The position numbers and the translations under genes were made by a program. Shown here one piece after another: positions 8,842 through 17,519 of a stretch of 64,000 nt of DNA (its first letter is position 1; the number at the start of each line of letters is the position of its first letter). The stretch comes from Streptomyces spiroverticillatus. Lineage in GTDB: Bacteria; Actinomycetota; Actinomycetes; Streptomycetales; Streptomycetaceae. The DNA is taken from contig BMUX01000022.1 in the NCBI GenBank assembly GCA_014650415.1, forward strand, positions 46,137 through 110,136, read 5' to 3'. Under the pieces are notes generated by a model that was not told where the DNA came from, ran no database searches, and worked only from the letters and a program-made list of their open reading frames with translations.

Positions 8842-9222
8842 TCAGGTTCCCGGGGTTGTGGCGAGGGCGTCCGCAAGCGTGTCGTGCACGGTGAAGACGG
8901 CCTCCGCCCCGGTGATCTCGAAGACGCGCGCCACCACGGGCTGCATGCCCGCCAGGTGCACCTCGCCGCCCGCGGCCTCGGCCTTCAGCCGGGCCCCGAG
9001 CAGGACGTTCAGCCCCGTCGAGTCACAGAATTCGAGCAGCGAGCAGTCGATCACGAGGCGTGTCCGCCCGTCGTCGAGCGCCTGCTCCAGAGGCTCCCGA
9101 AGCAGCTCGGCCGTGTGGTGATCCAGCTCACCCGCCGGAGTCACGATCTCGTTCCGGCCCTCGGTCCGCACTTCGACCTGAAGCCGGCCCCGGTTCGCGC
9201 TGCCGACCGTCCCGCGGTCCAT
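8842..9222 (-). CDS. arsI: STAS-domain anti-anti-sigma factor
   Basis: A 126-residue RsbV/SpoIIAA-type protein consisting almost only of a STAS domain. The phosphorylation serine lies in FCDSTGLNVLL (about residue 70), with conserved Asp before it. When unphosphorylated it should bind the anti-sigma factor and free the sigma factor. ATG at 9222 has AAGGGACGG-like purines upstream. It is transcribed divergently from the sigma gene and just ahead of the anti-sigma gene. Symbol by analogy with the S. coelicolor sigma I locus. Confidence 0.85.
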   Translation of the reverse strand: MDRGTVGSANRGRLQVEVRTEGRNEIVTPAGELDHHTAELLREPLEQALDDGRTRLVIDCSLLEFCDSTGLNVLLGARLKAEAAGGEVHLAGMQPVVARVFEITGAEAVFTVHDTLADALATTPGT

Positions 9223-9599
9223 GCCCGTCCCTTTTCGCCGTCGTGGTTCTGCTTGGTTCTGCTTCTACGCGTCCTGCTCGCCGGTCGCGGCCTTTACACG
9301 CCGCGCCGGTGTGTTCCGTCCCTCACTCAAGCGCACCTTAAGGCCGCATCAAGGCTGTGCGGTATGCCCACGACAGCAGCAGAACACTACGCCTTCTTCA
9401 CACGCACGGGTAGTCGAACAACGTCCTGAACTGGGCTTATTCGGACATAAGGCACTTGCAACCGCCCGTCGCGAGCGGGTAGGGCTAGTAGGGACACATC
9501 CGACCACCGTCCGCCCACCACCGGCTTTGGAGGCGCCGCTTCACCGCAGGAACACGTATCGGCATCGGCAGCCATATGCCGAGAACGATGGAGGAGACC
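9223..9599. promoter_or_regulatory. Divergent control region of the sigma/anti-anti-sigma locus
   Basis: This 377 bp region separates arsI-like and sigI-like genes and has no gene. It is noticeably less GC-rich than its flanks. Two GGGTAG hexamers on the + strand (9408-9413 and 9477-9482) resemble the GGGTAT/C minus-10 of SigB-type sigma factors, which would allow autoregulation. I cannot identify matching minus-35 elements with confidence. A GGAGGAGA ribosome site precedes the sigma ATG. Confidence 0.35.
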
Positions 9600-10517
9600 A
9601 TGTCACCCCGGCTCGACGAGACGCGTACCCACCTCAACCAGGACGACGCCGCGTCGACACCCCCGCCAGCCGCCCCGGCGCCCGCCCCGGCAAGCACAGA
9701 GCGGCCCGACAGCCTTTCCGACCTTCCCGAGATCCCCCCGTACGACGAGGTGGGGCCGCTGGACGCCAGGGCCCTGTCGAAGACGCTCTTCGAGCGTCTC
9801 GAATCCCTCGAAGAGGGAACCCACGAGCACGCCTACGTCCGCAACACCCTGGTCGAGCTGAACCTGGCCCTGGTCAAGTTCGCCGCCTCCCGGTTCCGCA
9901 CCCGCAGCGAACCGATGGAGGACATCATCCAGGTCGGCACGATCGGTCTGATCAAGGCCATCGACCGCTTCGAGCTCAGCCGCGGCGTGGAATTCCCCAC
10001 CTTCGCGATGCCGACGATCATCGGCGAGATCAAGCGCTTCTTCCGCGACACCTCCTGGTCGGTGCGGGTCCCCCGCCGCCTGCAGGAGCTGCGCCTGGAC
10101 CTCGCCAAGGCGGGCGACGAGCTGGCCCAGCAGCTGGACCGCTCCCCCACCGTGGCAGAGCTGGCCGAGCGCCTGGACATCACCAAGGAAGAGGTCGTCG
10201 AGGGCATGGCCGCGAGCAACGCCTACACGGCGAGCTCGCTGGACGCCCAGCCCGAGGAGGACGACTCCGAGGGCGCGCTGGCCGACCGGATCGGCTACGA
10301 GGACCACGGTCTGGAGGGAATCGAGTACATCGAGTCCCTGAAGCCGCTGATCGCCTCCCTGCCGACCCGCGACCGCCAGATCCTCTCCCTGCGCTTCGTC
10401 GCCAACATGACGCAGTCCGAGATCGGCGACGAGCTGGGCATCTCCCAGATGCACGTCTCGCGCCTGCTCTCGCGCACGCTGGTCAAGCTGCGCAAGGGCC
10501 TGACCGTCGTCGAGTAA
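9600..10517 (+). CDS. sigI: SigB/SigF-type stress sigma factor
   Basis: A 305-residue alternative sigma-70 of the SigB/SigF/SigI class. The first 50 residues are Pro/Ala-rich. Region 2 (about 75-150) contains QVGTIGLIKAIDRFELSRG; region 3 is in the middle; region 4 (about 240-300) ends in the helix-turn-helix SEIGDELGISQMHVSRLLSR. ATG at 9600 is chosen because GGAGGAG precedes it at a normal distance; an upstream ATG at 9576 overlaps that site. Activity is probably set by the divergent anti-sigma and anti-anti-sigma genes. The assignment to sigI rather than another paralogue (sigB, F, G and others) rests on gene context. Confidence 0.85.
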   Translation: MSPRLDETRTHLNQDDAASTPPPAAPAPAPASTERPDSLSDLPEIPPYDEVGPLDARALSKTLFERLESLEEGTHEHAYVRNTLVELNLALVKFAASRFRTRSEPMEDIIQVGTIGLIKAIDRFELSRGVEFPTFAMPTIIGEIKRFFRDTSWSVRVPRRLQELRLDLAKAGDELAQQLDRSPTVAELAERLDITKEEVVEGMAASNAYTASSLDAQPEEDDSEGALADRIGYEDHGLEGIEYIESLKPLIASLPTRDRQILSLRFVANMTQSEIGDELGISQMHVSRLLSRTLVKLRKGLTVVE

Positions 10518-10533
10518 CACCTGCTGTTCCCTT

Positions 10534-10582
10534 GAACGTTGGGCTGCCCCAGGCCGTATCCGGGGCAGTCCAACGTTCTTTT
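10534..10582 (+). terminator. Rho-independent terminator after the sigma factor gene
   Basis: Stem GAACGTTGG-g-CTGCCCC pairs with GGGGCAG-t-CCAACGTTC around an 11-base loop, followed by TTTT. This is one of the few classical T-tracted terminators in the window. Confidence 0.9.
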
Positions 10583-10617
10583 GTGCAGGGTGTTGCGATG
10601 AGCGCCTACCCAGGACC

Positions 10618-11787
10618 TCACACGGCAAGCGCACCGTTTCGCCAGACGGCAAGGACGAGCGGCACTCCGGGCCGGTACGCGAGGTGTACGTGGCTGGGGG
10701 CGTCCAGCAGCGCGAGATCGGCCCGCGCTCCGACGGTGATCCGCCCGATGTCGGTCCGGCGCAGGGCCCGCGCACCGCCCGCCGTCGCCGCCCACAGGGC
10801 CTCGTCCGGGGTCATCCCCATGTCCCGCACCGCGAGCGCGATGCAGAACGGCATGGACGACGTGAACGACGACCCCGGATTGCAGTCCGTCGACAACGCC
10901 ACGGTCGCCCCCGCGTCGAGCAGCCGCCGGGCGTCGGGCCACTGGGCCCGGGTCGAGAACTCGGCCCCCGGCAGCAGGGTCGCGACGGTGTCCCCGCTCG
11001 CCAGCGCGTCCACGTCCGCGTCCGTGAGGTGCGTGCAGTGGTCGGCGCTGGCCGCCCCCAGCTCCACGCCCAGCTGCACACCGGGCCCGTACGACAGCTG
11101 ATTGGCGTGGATCCGCGGGATCAGCCCCTTCGCCTTCCCGGCGGTCAGGATCGCCCGCGCCTGGTCCCCGTCAAAGGCCCCCTTCTCACAGAACACGTCG
11201 ATCCACCGGGCGTACGGCGCGCACGCCTCCAGCATGTCCCCGGTGACGAGGTCGACGTACGCGGCCGGATCCTCGGCATAGTCGGGGCTCACGATGTGCG
11301 CGCCGAGGTAGGTGACCTCCGACGTCTGCTCGCTCGCGATGCGCAGGGCGCGGGCCTCGTCCTCGACGGTGAGCCCGTACCCGGACTTGGTTTCGAACGT
11401 GGTCGTGCCCTGGCGGAGGGCCTCGTGCAGGTGCTTGGCCAGATTGGCCGCCAGCTCCTCGTCGCTCGCGGCGCGGGTCGCGGCGACCGTCGTCCTGATC
11501 CCGCCCGCCTTGTACGGCTGGCCGGACATGCGGGCGTTGAACTCCTGCGTCCGGTCCCCGGCGAAGACCAGGTGCGAGTGCGAGTCCACGAAGCCGGGGA
11601 TCACGGCCTGCCCCTGGGCGTCGTACGCGCTGTCGGCCTGCGGTGCCTTGCTGCTCGGCCCGACCCAGGCGATGCGCTCGCCCTCGACGAGGACGGCGGC
11701 GTCCTCGACGAGCCCGAGGGGGCCGGTGCCGAGGGCGGGGTCGTTGGTGACGAGGGAGCGGATGCTGTGGATGAGGGTGGAGGGCAT
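10618..11787 (-). CDS. hutI: Imidazolonepropionase
   Basis: A 389-residue cytosolic metal-dependent amidohydrolase that opens 4-imidazolone-5-propanoate to N-formimino-L-glutamate, the third step of histidine breakdown. The metal ligands HSHLVFAGDR are near residue 70, ETKSGYGL near 140, and the late-barrel motif ALSTDCNPGSS near 310. ATG at 11787 has AAGGAA upstream. It is the last gene of the hut operon, 50 bp after hutF. Length is normal for the family. Confidence 0.93.
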   Translation of the reverse strand: MPSTLIHSIRSLVTNDPALGTGPLGLVEDAAVLVEGERIAWVGPSSKAPQADSAYDAQGQAVIPGFVDSHSHLVFAGDRTQEFNARMSGQPYKAGGIRTTVAATRAASDEELAANLAKHLHEALRQGTTTFETKSGYGLTVEDEARALRIASEQTSEVTYLGAHIVSPDYAEDPAAYVDLVTGDMLEACAPYARWIDVFCEKGAFDGDQARAILTAGKAKGLIPRIHANQLSYGPGVQLGVELGAASADHCTHLTDADVDALASGDTVATLLPGAEFSTRAQWPDARRLLDAGATVALSTDCNPGSSFTSSMPFCIALAVRDMGMTPDEALWAATAGGARALRRTDIGRITVGARADLALLDAPSHVHLAYRPGVPLVLAVWRNGALAV

Positions 11788-11837
11788 GTTCCTTGTCCGG
11801 GGTCGGGGTGGGGGGTGGGAAGCTCCGTGCTCCGCCC

Positions 11838-13178
11838 CTACCCGTGCAGGGCTGCGATGGAGGCGGACAGGGCGTGCGCGGTGTCCGGCACGGACGCATG
11901 GGTCCCGTCGCGGACCACGTGGCGGCCGCCGACGACCGTGTGGCGGACGTCCGCGCCCGTGGCGGCGAAGACGGCGGTCTCGGCGCCCAGTATCGGGACC
12001 GGGCCCGCCGTGCGGACCGTGTCCAGGGCGATGGTGGTGAAGTCGGCGAGCGCACCGGGCTCGATGACGCCCGCGCCGGCCCAGCCGAGGGCCGCGTGGC
12101 CGTCGGCGGAGGCGGCACGCAGCAGGGCCGCCGCGGTCCAGTGGCCCCGGGTGCGGGTCCGCAGGCGCTCGTTCAGCTCCATGGCCCGCGCCTCCTCGAA
12201 GAGGTCGATCACGGCGTGGCTGTCGCTGCCGAGGGAGAGCGGGGAGCCCGCCCGCTGGAGGGCGACGGCCGGGCCGATGCCGTCGGCGAGGTCGCGTTCG
12301 GTGGTGGGGCACATGCAGGTGCCCGTGCCGGAGGTGCCGAGGAGTTTGATGTCGGCGTCGGTGAGGTGGGTGTTGTGGACGCCGGTGGTTCCGGGGCCCA
12401 GCACACCGTGGTCCGCGAGGAGTTGGGTGGGGGTGCAGCCGTGGGCCGCCTGGCAGGCGTCGTTCTCCGCCGTCTGCTCGGAGAGGTGGACGTGCAGCGG
12501 TGCGCCCCGGTCCTGCGCCCACCGGGCGACGGTCGCCAGCTCGGCGGCGGGTACGGCCCGTACGGAATGAATGGCCGCCCCGTGCCGCACGAGAGCGGAG
12601 TCGGCGAGGCCGGACACCCGCTCGGCCCACCGCTGGGCCGTCCCGTCCGAGAAGCGGAGCTGGTGGGAGTTGGGCGGTGCGCCGAAGCCGGAGGACAGGT
12701 ACGCGGTGTCCAGCAGCGTCAGCCGGATGCCCGCGTCCTCGGCCGCCGCGATCAGCGCCGCCCCCATCGCGTTGGGGTCGGCGTACGGGGTGCCGCCCGG
12801 CGCGTGGTGCACGTAGTGGAACTCGCCCACCGAGGTGATCCCGGCGAGGGCCATCTCCGCGTACACGGCCCGCGCGAGCGCGTAGTACGAGTCGGGGGTG
12901 AGCCGGGACGCGACGCCGTACATGACCTCGCGCCAGGTCCAGAAGGTCCCGGAGCCGACCTGGACGGCCCCGCGCAGGGCCCGGTGGAAGGCGTGCGAGT
13001 GGGCGTTGGAGAGGCCGGGGAGGGTGAGCCCGCGCAGGGCGAGAGCCCCTGCCTCCGGGGTGTCGACCCCCTTGCGCACGGCGGTGATCCGCCCGTCGGA
13101 CACGTCCACGGCCACCCCCGGCTCGACGTACGTGTCGAGCCAGGCGTGTTCCATCCAGTAAGTCGTGGTGCTCGTCAT
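11838..13178 (-). CDS. hutF: Formimidoylglutamate deiminase
   Basis: A 446-residue amidohydrolase. HutF converts N-formimino-L-glutamate to N-formyl-L-glutamate with release of ammonia. The zinc site is visible as NAHSHAFHRALRG (about residues 55-68), HVHLSEQ (about 235), HNTHL (about 270) and SLGSDSHAVID (about 320). ATG at 13178 overlaps the upstream M20 gene stop by 4 bp (ATGA). With hutI and hutU this implies the five-step route via formylglutamate rather than direct formiminoglutamase. Confidence 0.88.
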   Translation of the reverse strand: MTSTTTYWMEHAWLDTYVEPGVAVDVSDGRITAVRKGVDTPEAGALALRGLTLPGLSNAHSHAFHRALRGAVQVGSGTFWTWREVMYGVASRLTPDSYYALARAVYAEMALAGITSVGEFHYVHHAPGGTPYADPNAMGAALIAAAEDAGIRLTLLDTAYLSSGFGAPPNSHQLRFSDGTAQRWAERVSGLADSALVRHGAAIHSVRAVPAAELATVARWAQDRGAPLHVHLSEQTAENDACQAAHGCTPTQLLADHGVLGPGTTGVHNTHLTDADIKLLGTSGTGTCMCPTTERDLADGIGPAVALQRAGSPLSLGSDSHAVIDLFEEARAMELNERLRTRTRGHWTAAALLRAASADGHAALGWAGAGVIEPGALADFTTIALDTVRTAGPVPILGAETAVFAATGADVRHTVVGGRHVVRDGTHASVPDTAHALSASIAALHG

Positions 13179-14386
13179 GCGCAGGCGAGACCTTCCGTGA
13201 CGTCGGCGAGCGCGCGGACTCCGGCGACGCAGTCGTCCTCGGCTGCGTACTCCGCCGGGGAGTGCGAGACGCCGGTGGGGTTGCGTACGAACAGCATGGC
13301 GGTCGGCACGGACGCGGAGAGGATTCCGGCGTCGTGTCCGGCGCCCGTACCCAGTACGGGAATCCCGCCGCCGAGCAGCCGCCCGAGCTCGTCGCGCAGC
13401 GCGTGCTCGAACTCCACGACGGGCGTGAAGGACTCCCGTACGACCTTCAGGTCGATCCCGGCACGGTTCGCCGCCTCGTGGGCGGCGGCCTCGATGCCCT
13501 CGATGACCTTGTCCAGGGTGTCCTGGTCGGCGGCGCGCGAGTCGAGCCAGCCCCGTACCAGCGACGGGATGGCGTTGACGCCGTTCGGCTCGACGGAGAT
13601 CTTGCCGAAGGTGGCGAGCGCGCCGGTGAGCTGCGCCTGCTCGCGGGCGGCGAGGACGGTCTCGGCGTACGTGAGCATGGGGTCGCGCCGGTCGACCAGG
13701 CGGGTCGTGCCGGCGTGGTTGGCCTCGCCGTGGAAGTCGTACCGCCAGCGGCCGTGCGGCCAGATCGCGGAGGCGATGCCGACGGCGTCGCCGGACAGGT
13801 CCAGCGCGCGCCCCTGCTCGACGTGGAGTTCGACGAACGCGCCGATGCGGGCGAGGCGTTCGGGGTCGGGGCCGATGGCGGAGGGGTCGTACCCGGCCGC
13901 CTCCATGGCCTGCGGCAGTGAGATCCCGTCGCCGTCGCGGAGCTCGTACGCCTTCTCGGGCGTGAGCTGTCCGGCCGCGAGCCGGGACCCGACACACGCG
14001 AGCCCGAAGCGGGCCCCCTCCTCGTCACCGAAGTTGGTGATGGCGACCGGCTTGGTGAACTCCGCTCCCCTGCGGCGGAGTTCGTCGAGCGCGGCGAAGG
14101 AGGAGACGACACCGAGGGGGCCGTCGAAGGCACCGCCGTCGGGCACGGAGTCCAGGTGCGAGCCGATGACGACGGCGTCGCCCGCTTCCGCGTCCCCGTG
14201 CCAGGCCCACTGGTTGCCGTTGCGGTCGAGCTCGTACGTCAGTCCGCGCGACTCGGCCTGCGCCTGGAACCAGGCCCGGCAGTCGGCGTCGGCGGCGGTC
14301 CAGGCGTAACGCCGGTATCCGCCGGAGGCGGAGCTGCGGCCGATCGGCAGCAGCTCCGCCCACAGCTCGTGGAACGAGGAGGTCAC
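13175..14386 (-). CDS. M20-family amidohydrolase, allantoate/carbamoyl-amino-acid hydrolase-like
   Basis: A 403-residue dinuclear metallo-hydrolase of the AllC/N-carbamoyl-L-amino-acid hydrolase group. Metal ligands are seen in IGSHLDSVPDGGAFDG (about residue 75), NFGDEEGARFG (about 120) and a late GAGHDAGIL (about 355). It sits between hutU and hutF with 4 bp overlaps on both sides (GTGA and ATGA), which ties it to histidine breakdown. Annotated relatives are called allantoate amidohydrolase, but no purine genes are near; removal of the formyl group from N-formylglutamate is the step otherwise missing here, and that role is my inference. Confidence 0.85.
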   Translation of the reverse strand: MTSSFHELWAELLPIGRSSASGGYRRYAWTAADADCRAWFQAQAESRGLTYELDRNGNQWAWHGDAEAGDAVVIGSHLDSVPDGGAFDGPLGVVSSFAALDELRRRGAEFTKPVAITNFGDEEGARFGLACVGSRLAAGQLTPEKAYELRDGDGISLPQAMEAAGYDPSAIGPDPERLARIGAFVELHVEQGRALDLSGDAVGIASAIWPHGRWRYDFHGEANHAGTTRLVDRRDPMLTYAETVLAAREQAQLTGALATFGKISVEPNGVNAIPSLVRGWLDSRAADQDTLDKVIEGIEAAAHEAANRAGIDLKVVRESFTPVVEFEHALRDELGRLLGGGIPVLGTGAGHDAGILSASVPTAMLFVRNPTGVSHSPAEYAAEDDCVAGVRALADVTEGLACA

Positions 14387-16047
14387 GCGTCCCCGCCCTC
14401 GCGCATCGGCACGCGGACGCCCTGGGCGTGGGCGGTCCGCTCGGCGATGTCGTACCCGGCGTCGACGTGCCGGATGACACCCATGCCGGGGTCGTTGGTC
14501 AGCACGCGGCGGATCTTCTCGCCCGCGAGCTTGGTGCCGTCGGCCACCGACACCTGACCGGCGTGGATGGACCGGCCCATGCCGACGCCGCCACCGTGGT
14601 GGATGGACACCCAGGAGGCACCCGAGGCGACATTCACCATGGCGTTGAGCAGCGGCCAGTCCGCGATGGCGTCGGAGCCGTCGAGCATGCCCTCGGTCTC
14701 GCGGTACGGGGAGGCGACGGAGCCGGTGTCGAGGTGGTCGCGCCCGATGGCGAGCGGGGCGGCGAGGGTGCCGTCGGCGACCATGTTGTTGAAGAGCTCA
14801 CCGGCCTTGTCGCGCTCGCCCTGGCCGAGCCAGCAGATGCGGGCGGGCAGGCCCTGGAAGTGGACGCGCTCACCGGCCATCTTGATCCAGCGGTGCAGGG
14901 ACTCGTTCTCGGGGAAGAGCTTGAGCAGCTCGCGGTCCGTCTTGTGGATGTCGGACGCCTCGCCGGAGAGGGCGGCCCAGCGGAACGGGCCCTTGCCCTC
15001 GCAGAAGAGCGGGCGGATGTACGCGGGGACGAAGCCGGGGAAGTCGAACGCCCGGGAGTAGCCCGCGAGTTGGGCCTCGCCGCGGATCGAGTTGCCGTAG
15101 TCGAAGACCTCCGCGCCGGCGTCCATGAAGCCGACCATCGCCTCGACGTGCTGGGCCATGGACTCGCGGGCGCGGGTGGTGAAGCCCGCCGGGTCCTTGG
15201 CGGCGGCGTCCGCCATGTCGTCGAAGTCGATGCCGATGGGGAGGTAGGCGAGCGGGTCGTGCGCGGAGGTCTGGTCGGTGACGATGTCGATGGGCGCACC
15301 CTCGGCGAGCATGCGCGGCAGCAGCTCCGCGGCGTTGCCGAGCAGACCGATCGACAGCGGACGGCGGGCGTCGCGCGCCTCGACGGCGAGCTGGAGGGCG
15401 TGCTCCAGCGAGTCGGCCTTCACGTCCAGGTACTTGTGCTCGATGCGGCGCTCGATGGCGCGCGGGTCGACGTCGATACAGATGGCGACGCCGTCGTTCA
15501 TCGTCACGGCGAGCGGCTGGGCGCCGCCCATGCCGCCGAGGCCGGCGGTGAGGGTGATGGTCCCGGCGAGGGTGCCGTTGAACCGCTTCGCGGCGACGGC
15601 GGCGAAGGTCTCGTACGTCCCCTGAAGGATCCCCTGCGTACCGATGTAGATCCACGACCCGGCGGTCATCTGCCCGTACATGGTGAGCCCGAGGGCCTCC
15701 AGGCGCCGGAACTCCTCCCAGTTCGCCCAGTCCCCCACCAGGTTGGAGTTGGCGATCAGAACGCGCGGGGCCCACTCGTGCGTCTGCATGACACCGACCG
15801 GACGCCCGGACTGGACGAGCATCGTCTCGTCCTGCTTGAGCGTCTTGAGCGTGCGGACCATGGCGTCGAACGACCGCCAGTCACGGGCGGCCTTCCCCGT
15901 CCCGCCGTAGACGACCAGCTTGTCGGGGTGCTCGGCGACCTCGGGGTCGAGGTTGTTCTGGAGCATGCGCAGGGCGGCCTCCTGCTGCCATCCCAGGGCG
16001 CTGAGCTCCGTACCGCGGGGGGCTCGTACGGGTCGGGGTCCTGACAT
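14383..16047 (-). CDS. hutU: Urocanate hydratase
   Basis: A 554-residue cytosolic NAD-dependent enzyme turning urocanate into 4-imidazolone-5-propanoate. Hallmarks are VVYGGTGKAARDW (about residue 50), QSGRPVGVMQTHEWAPRVL (about 88), a glycine-rich TLTAGLGGMGGAQPL and a C-terminal HHGGGVGMGRSIHAG. The ATG at 16047 follows AGGAGG at normal spacing. It is the first gene of the operon hutU-M20-hutF-hutI and lies behind the promoter at 16118-16146. hutH (histidase) is not in the window. Confidence 0.95.
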   Translation of the reverse strand: MSGPRPVRAPRGTELSALGWQQEAALRMLQNNLDPEVAEHPDKLVVYGGTGKAARDWRSFDAMVRTLKTLKQDETMLVQSGRPVGVMQTHEWAPRVLIANSNLVGDWANWEEFRRLEALGLTMYGQMTAGSWIYIGTQGILQGTYETFAAVAAKRFNGTLAGTITLTAGLGGMGGAQPLAVTMNDGVAICIDVDPRAIERRIEHKYLDVKADSLEHALQLAVEARDARRPLSIGLLGNAAELLPRMLAEGAPIDIVTDQTSAHDPLAYLPIGIDFDDMADAAAKDPAGFTTRARESMAQHVEAMVGFMDAGAEVFDYGNSIRGEAQLAGYSRAFDFPGFVPAYIRPLFCEGKGPFRWAALSGEASDIHKTDRELLKLFPENESLHRWIKMAGERVHFQGLPARICWLGQGERDKAGELFNNMVADGTLAAPLAIGRDHLDTGSVASPYRETEGMLDGSDAIADWPLLNAMVNVASGASWVSIHHGGGVGMGRSIHAGQVSVADGTKLAGEKIRRVLTNDPGMGVIRHVDAGYDIAERTAHAQGVRVPMREGGDA

Positions 16048-16117
16048 GGGTGCCTCCTGGTCGCGACGCATGACGACGCATGGCGACGCACGAGGTCGCC
16101 ATGATGTTGTTATTCAC

Positions 16118-16146
16118 ATCCTGATCTCTTGAATAGAACTAGTCAA
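16118..16146 (-). promoter_or_regulatory. Sigma-70-type promoter of the hut operon
   Basis: On the minus strand TTGACT (16146-16141) and CAGGAT (16123-16118) are separated by exactly 17 bp, matching HrdB-type Streptomyces promoters. Transcription would begin near 16111, about 64 bp before the hutU ATG, and the surrounding sequence is unusually AT-rich. Confidence 0.65.
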
Positions 16147-16193
16147 CACCTCCGTTCCGATGAGTTCCGGGCCGCCGCGGGGTCTTCTCTCCC

Positions 16194-16772
16194 ATGACGG
16201 ACACGAAGCACACCCCTGCCCGAGAGCCCGTACGCACCGAGCTGTGCACCGACTTCAGCGAGGCGGAGGCGGTGGCGGCGCCCTGGTCGCGGGCCGTGGA
16301 GATCCTCCGGTCGGCGGAACTCTTCTGGATCTCGACGGTACGGAGCGACGGCCGCCCGCACGTGACACCGCTCCCCGCCGTGTGGCGGGACGACCGCCTG
16401 CACTTCTGCACGGGCCCGGGAGAACAGAAGGCGGTGAACCTCGGCCGCAACCCGCACCTGGTCCTCACCACCGGCTCCAACCGCTGGAACGAGGGCTTCG
16501 ACCTGGTGGTGGAGGGCGAGGCCCGCCGCATCACGGACGACGACCGGCTGAAGGTCCTGGCGGGGGCGTGGCTGGAGAAGTACGGCAGCGAGTGGGACTT
16601 CGAGGTCGCGGACGGCCACTTCGGCCACGGCCCGGGCAAGGCGGTGGTCTTCGAGGTGGCCCCGGTGAAGGTGCTGGGCTTCGGCAAGGGGTCGCCTTTC
16701 AGCCAGACGCGGTGGACGTTCGGCGTACCAGATGTACATCCCGCACACTCGGTACACTTGGTGCATGAGTGA
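16194..16772 (+). CDS. Pyridoxamine-5'-phosphate-oxidase-like flavin/F420-binding-fold protein
   Basis: A 192-residue split-barrel protein. The family core is at about residues 38-150: FWISTVRSDGRPHVTPLPAVW, LHFCTGPGEQKAVNL, HLVLTTG. Members bind FMN, F420 or heme and are mostly uncharacterised oxidoreductases; the cofactor cannot be fixed from sequence. The start is ATG at 16194 with only a weak ribosome site. Its last 40 bp contain the operator-promoter and the first codons of the downstream antitoxin, which starts before this gene ends. Confidence 0.8.
   Translation: MTDTKHTPAREPVRTELCTDFSEAEAVAAPWSRAVEILRSAELFWISTVRSDGRPHVTPLPAVWRDDRLHFCTGPGEQKAVNLGRNPHLVLTTGSNRWNEGFDLVVEGEARRITDDDRLKVLAGAWLEKYGSEWDFEVADGHFGHGPGKAVVFEVAPVKVLGFGKGSPFSQTRWTFGVPDVHPAHSVHLVHE
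16734..16758 (+). promoter_or_regulatory. YefM-type operator and leaderless promoter of the toxin-antitoxin pair
   Basis: A TGTACA palindrome (16734-16739) and a second near-copy GGTACAC (16751-16757) form paired half-sites like those bound by YefM. TACACT (16753-16758) is a good minus-10 and lies six bases before the antitoxin ATG, so the transcript probably starts at the A of ATG. No Shine-Dalgarno sequence is present, which fits a leaderless mRNA. Confidence 0.6.
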
Positions 16773-17046
16773 ACCCGTAGTCGAGTCCATGGCCGAAGTC
16801 CGCAAACACCTCGCCGACGCCATAGACCGCGCTCGCCGCGAAGACACCCCCACGGTCATCACGCGGCGCGGCAAGGAGGAGGCCGTACTGGTAGACATCG
16901 ACGAGTACCGGCGGCTGCGACGCATCGAGGAGCAGGCCGAGGAGGACTGGCTGAATCAGCTCGCCGATGCGGCCGAGGCGGAGGGTACGGAGGGGTCCGT
17001 CTCCCTGGAGGAGATGGCCGCGGAGATCCGGGCGCGGCGGGACTGA
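16765..17046 (+). CDS. Phd/YefM-family antitoxin
   Basis: A 93-residue antitoxin. The N-terminal DNA-binding part (about 1-55) matches the Phd/YefM pattern: SMAEVRKHLADAIDRAR, TPTVITRRGKEEAVLVDIDEYRRL. The acidic, helical C-terminus (about 60-93) should wrap the toxin. The start ATG at 16765 overlaps the end of the upstream gene by 8 bp and has no Shine-Dalgarno. The toxin ATG follows 4 bp after its stop. Autorepression through the TGTACA sites at 16734-16757 is expected from the family. Confidence 0.9.
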   Translation: MSEPVVESMAEVRKHLADAIDRARREDTPTVITRRGKEEAVLVDIDEYRRLRRIEEQAEEDWLNQLADAAEAEGTEGSVSLEEMAAEIRARRD

Positions 17047-17050
17047 GGCC

Positions 17051-17329
17051 ATGGGACACGTCACGCGGTTCACCCCGCACGCCCAGCGCGACCTGCTCAA
17101 AATCCCCCAGCCCGACGCCCTGCGCGTCCTGCGCCGGCTCGCCGAACTCCAGAAGGCCATGGATCAGGGGGACACTTCGGCGTTCGACATCAAGGCTCTT
17201 CAGGGCCACTCCGCGCGGTGGCGGCTGCGCATCGGCGACTACCGGGCCGTCTACACGGTCGAGGACGGCAAGCTCATCCTCTGGGTGCTGACTGTCGCCA
17301 ACCGCCGCGACGTCTACCGGCAGATGTAG
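17051..17329 (+). CDS. RelE/ParE-family toxin
   Basis: A 92-residue toxin of the RelE superfamily, predicted to cleave mRNA on the ribosome. The family signatures are the N-terminal FTPHAQRDLLKI, the Leu-rich helix ALRVLRRLAELQ and the basic end WRLRIGDYRAVYTVE followed by LTVANRRDVYRQ. ATG at 17051 comes 4 bp after the antitoxin stop, so translation is probably coupled. The protein appears intact. Whether it is closest to RelE, YoeB or a RelG-like subgroup cannot be settled by eye. Confidence 0.9.
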   Translation: MGHVTRFTPHAQRDLLKIPQPDALRVLRRLAELQKAMDQGDTSAFDIKALQGHSARWRLRIGDYRAVYTVEDGKLILWVLTVANRRDVYRQM

Positions 17330-17519
17330 GGGCCCCTCCGGGGAACAAACCCCTCCGCAGCACTACGGACGGTGACACACCGGAGCCTCCGCGCACAGGC
17401 TAGTCCGGAATCGCCCGCTCCGATGGAATATGCCAGAACTCCCTTCCAAAGAGCCCCAGTTGGCTAATCTCAGCCACACCACGCAAGCCCGGAGGGGACC
17501 CGGGGGAGGGGAGTTCTGC

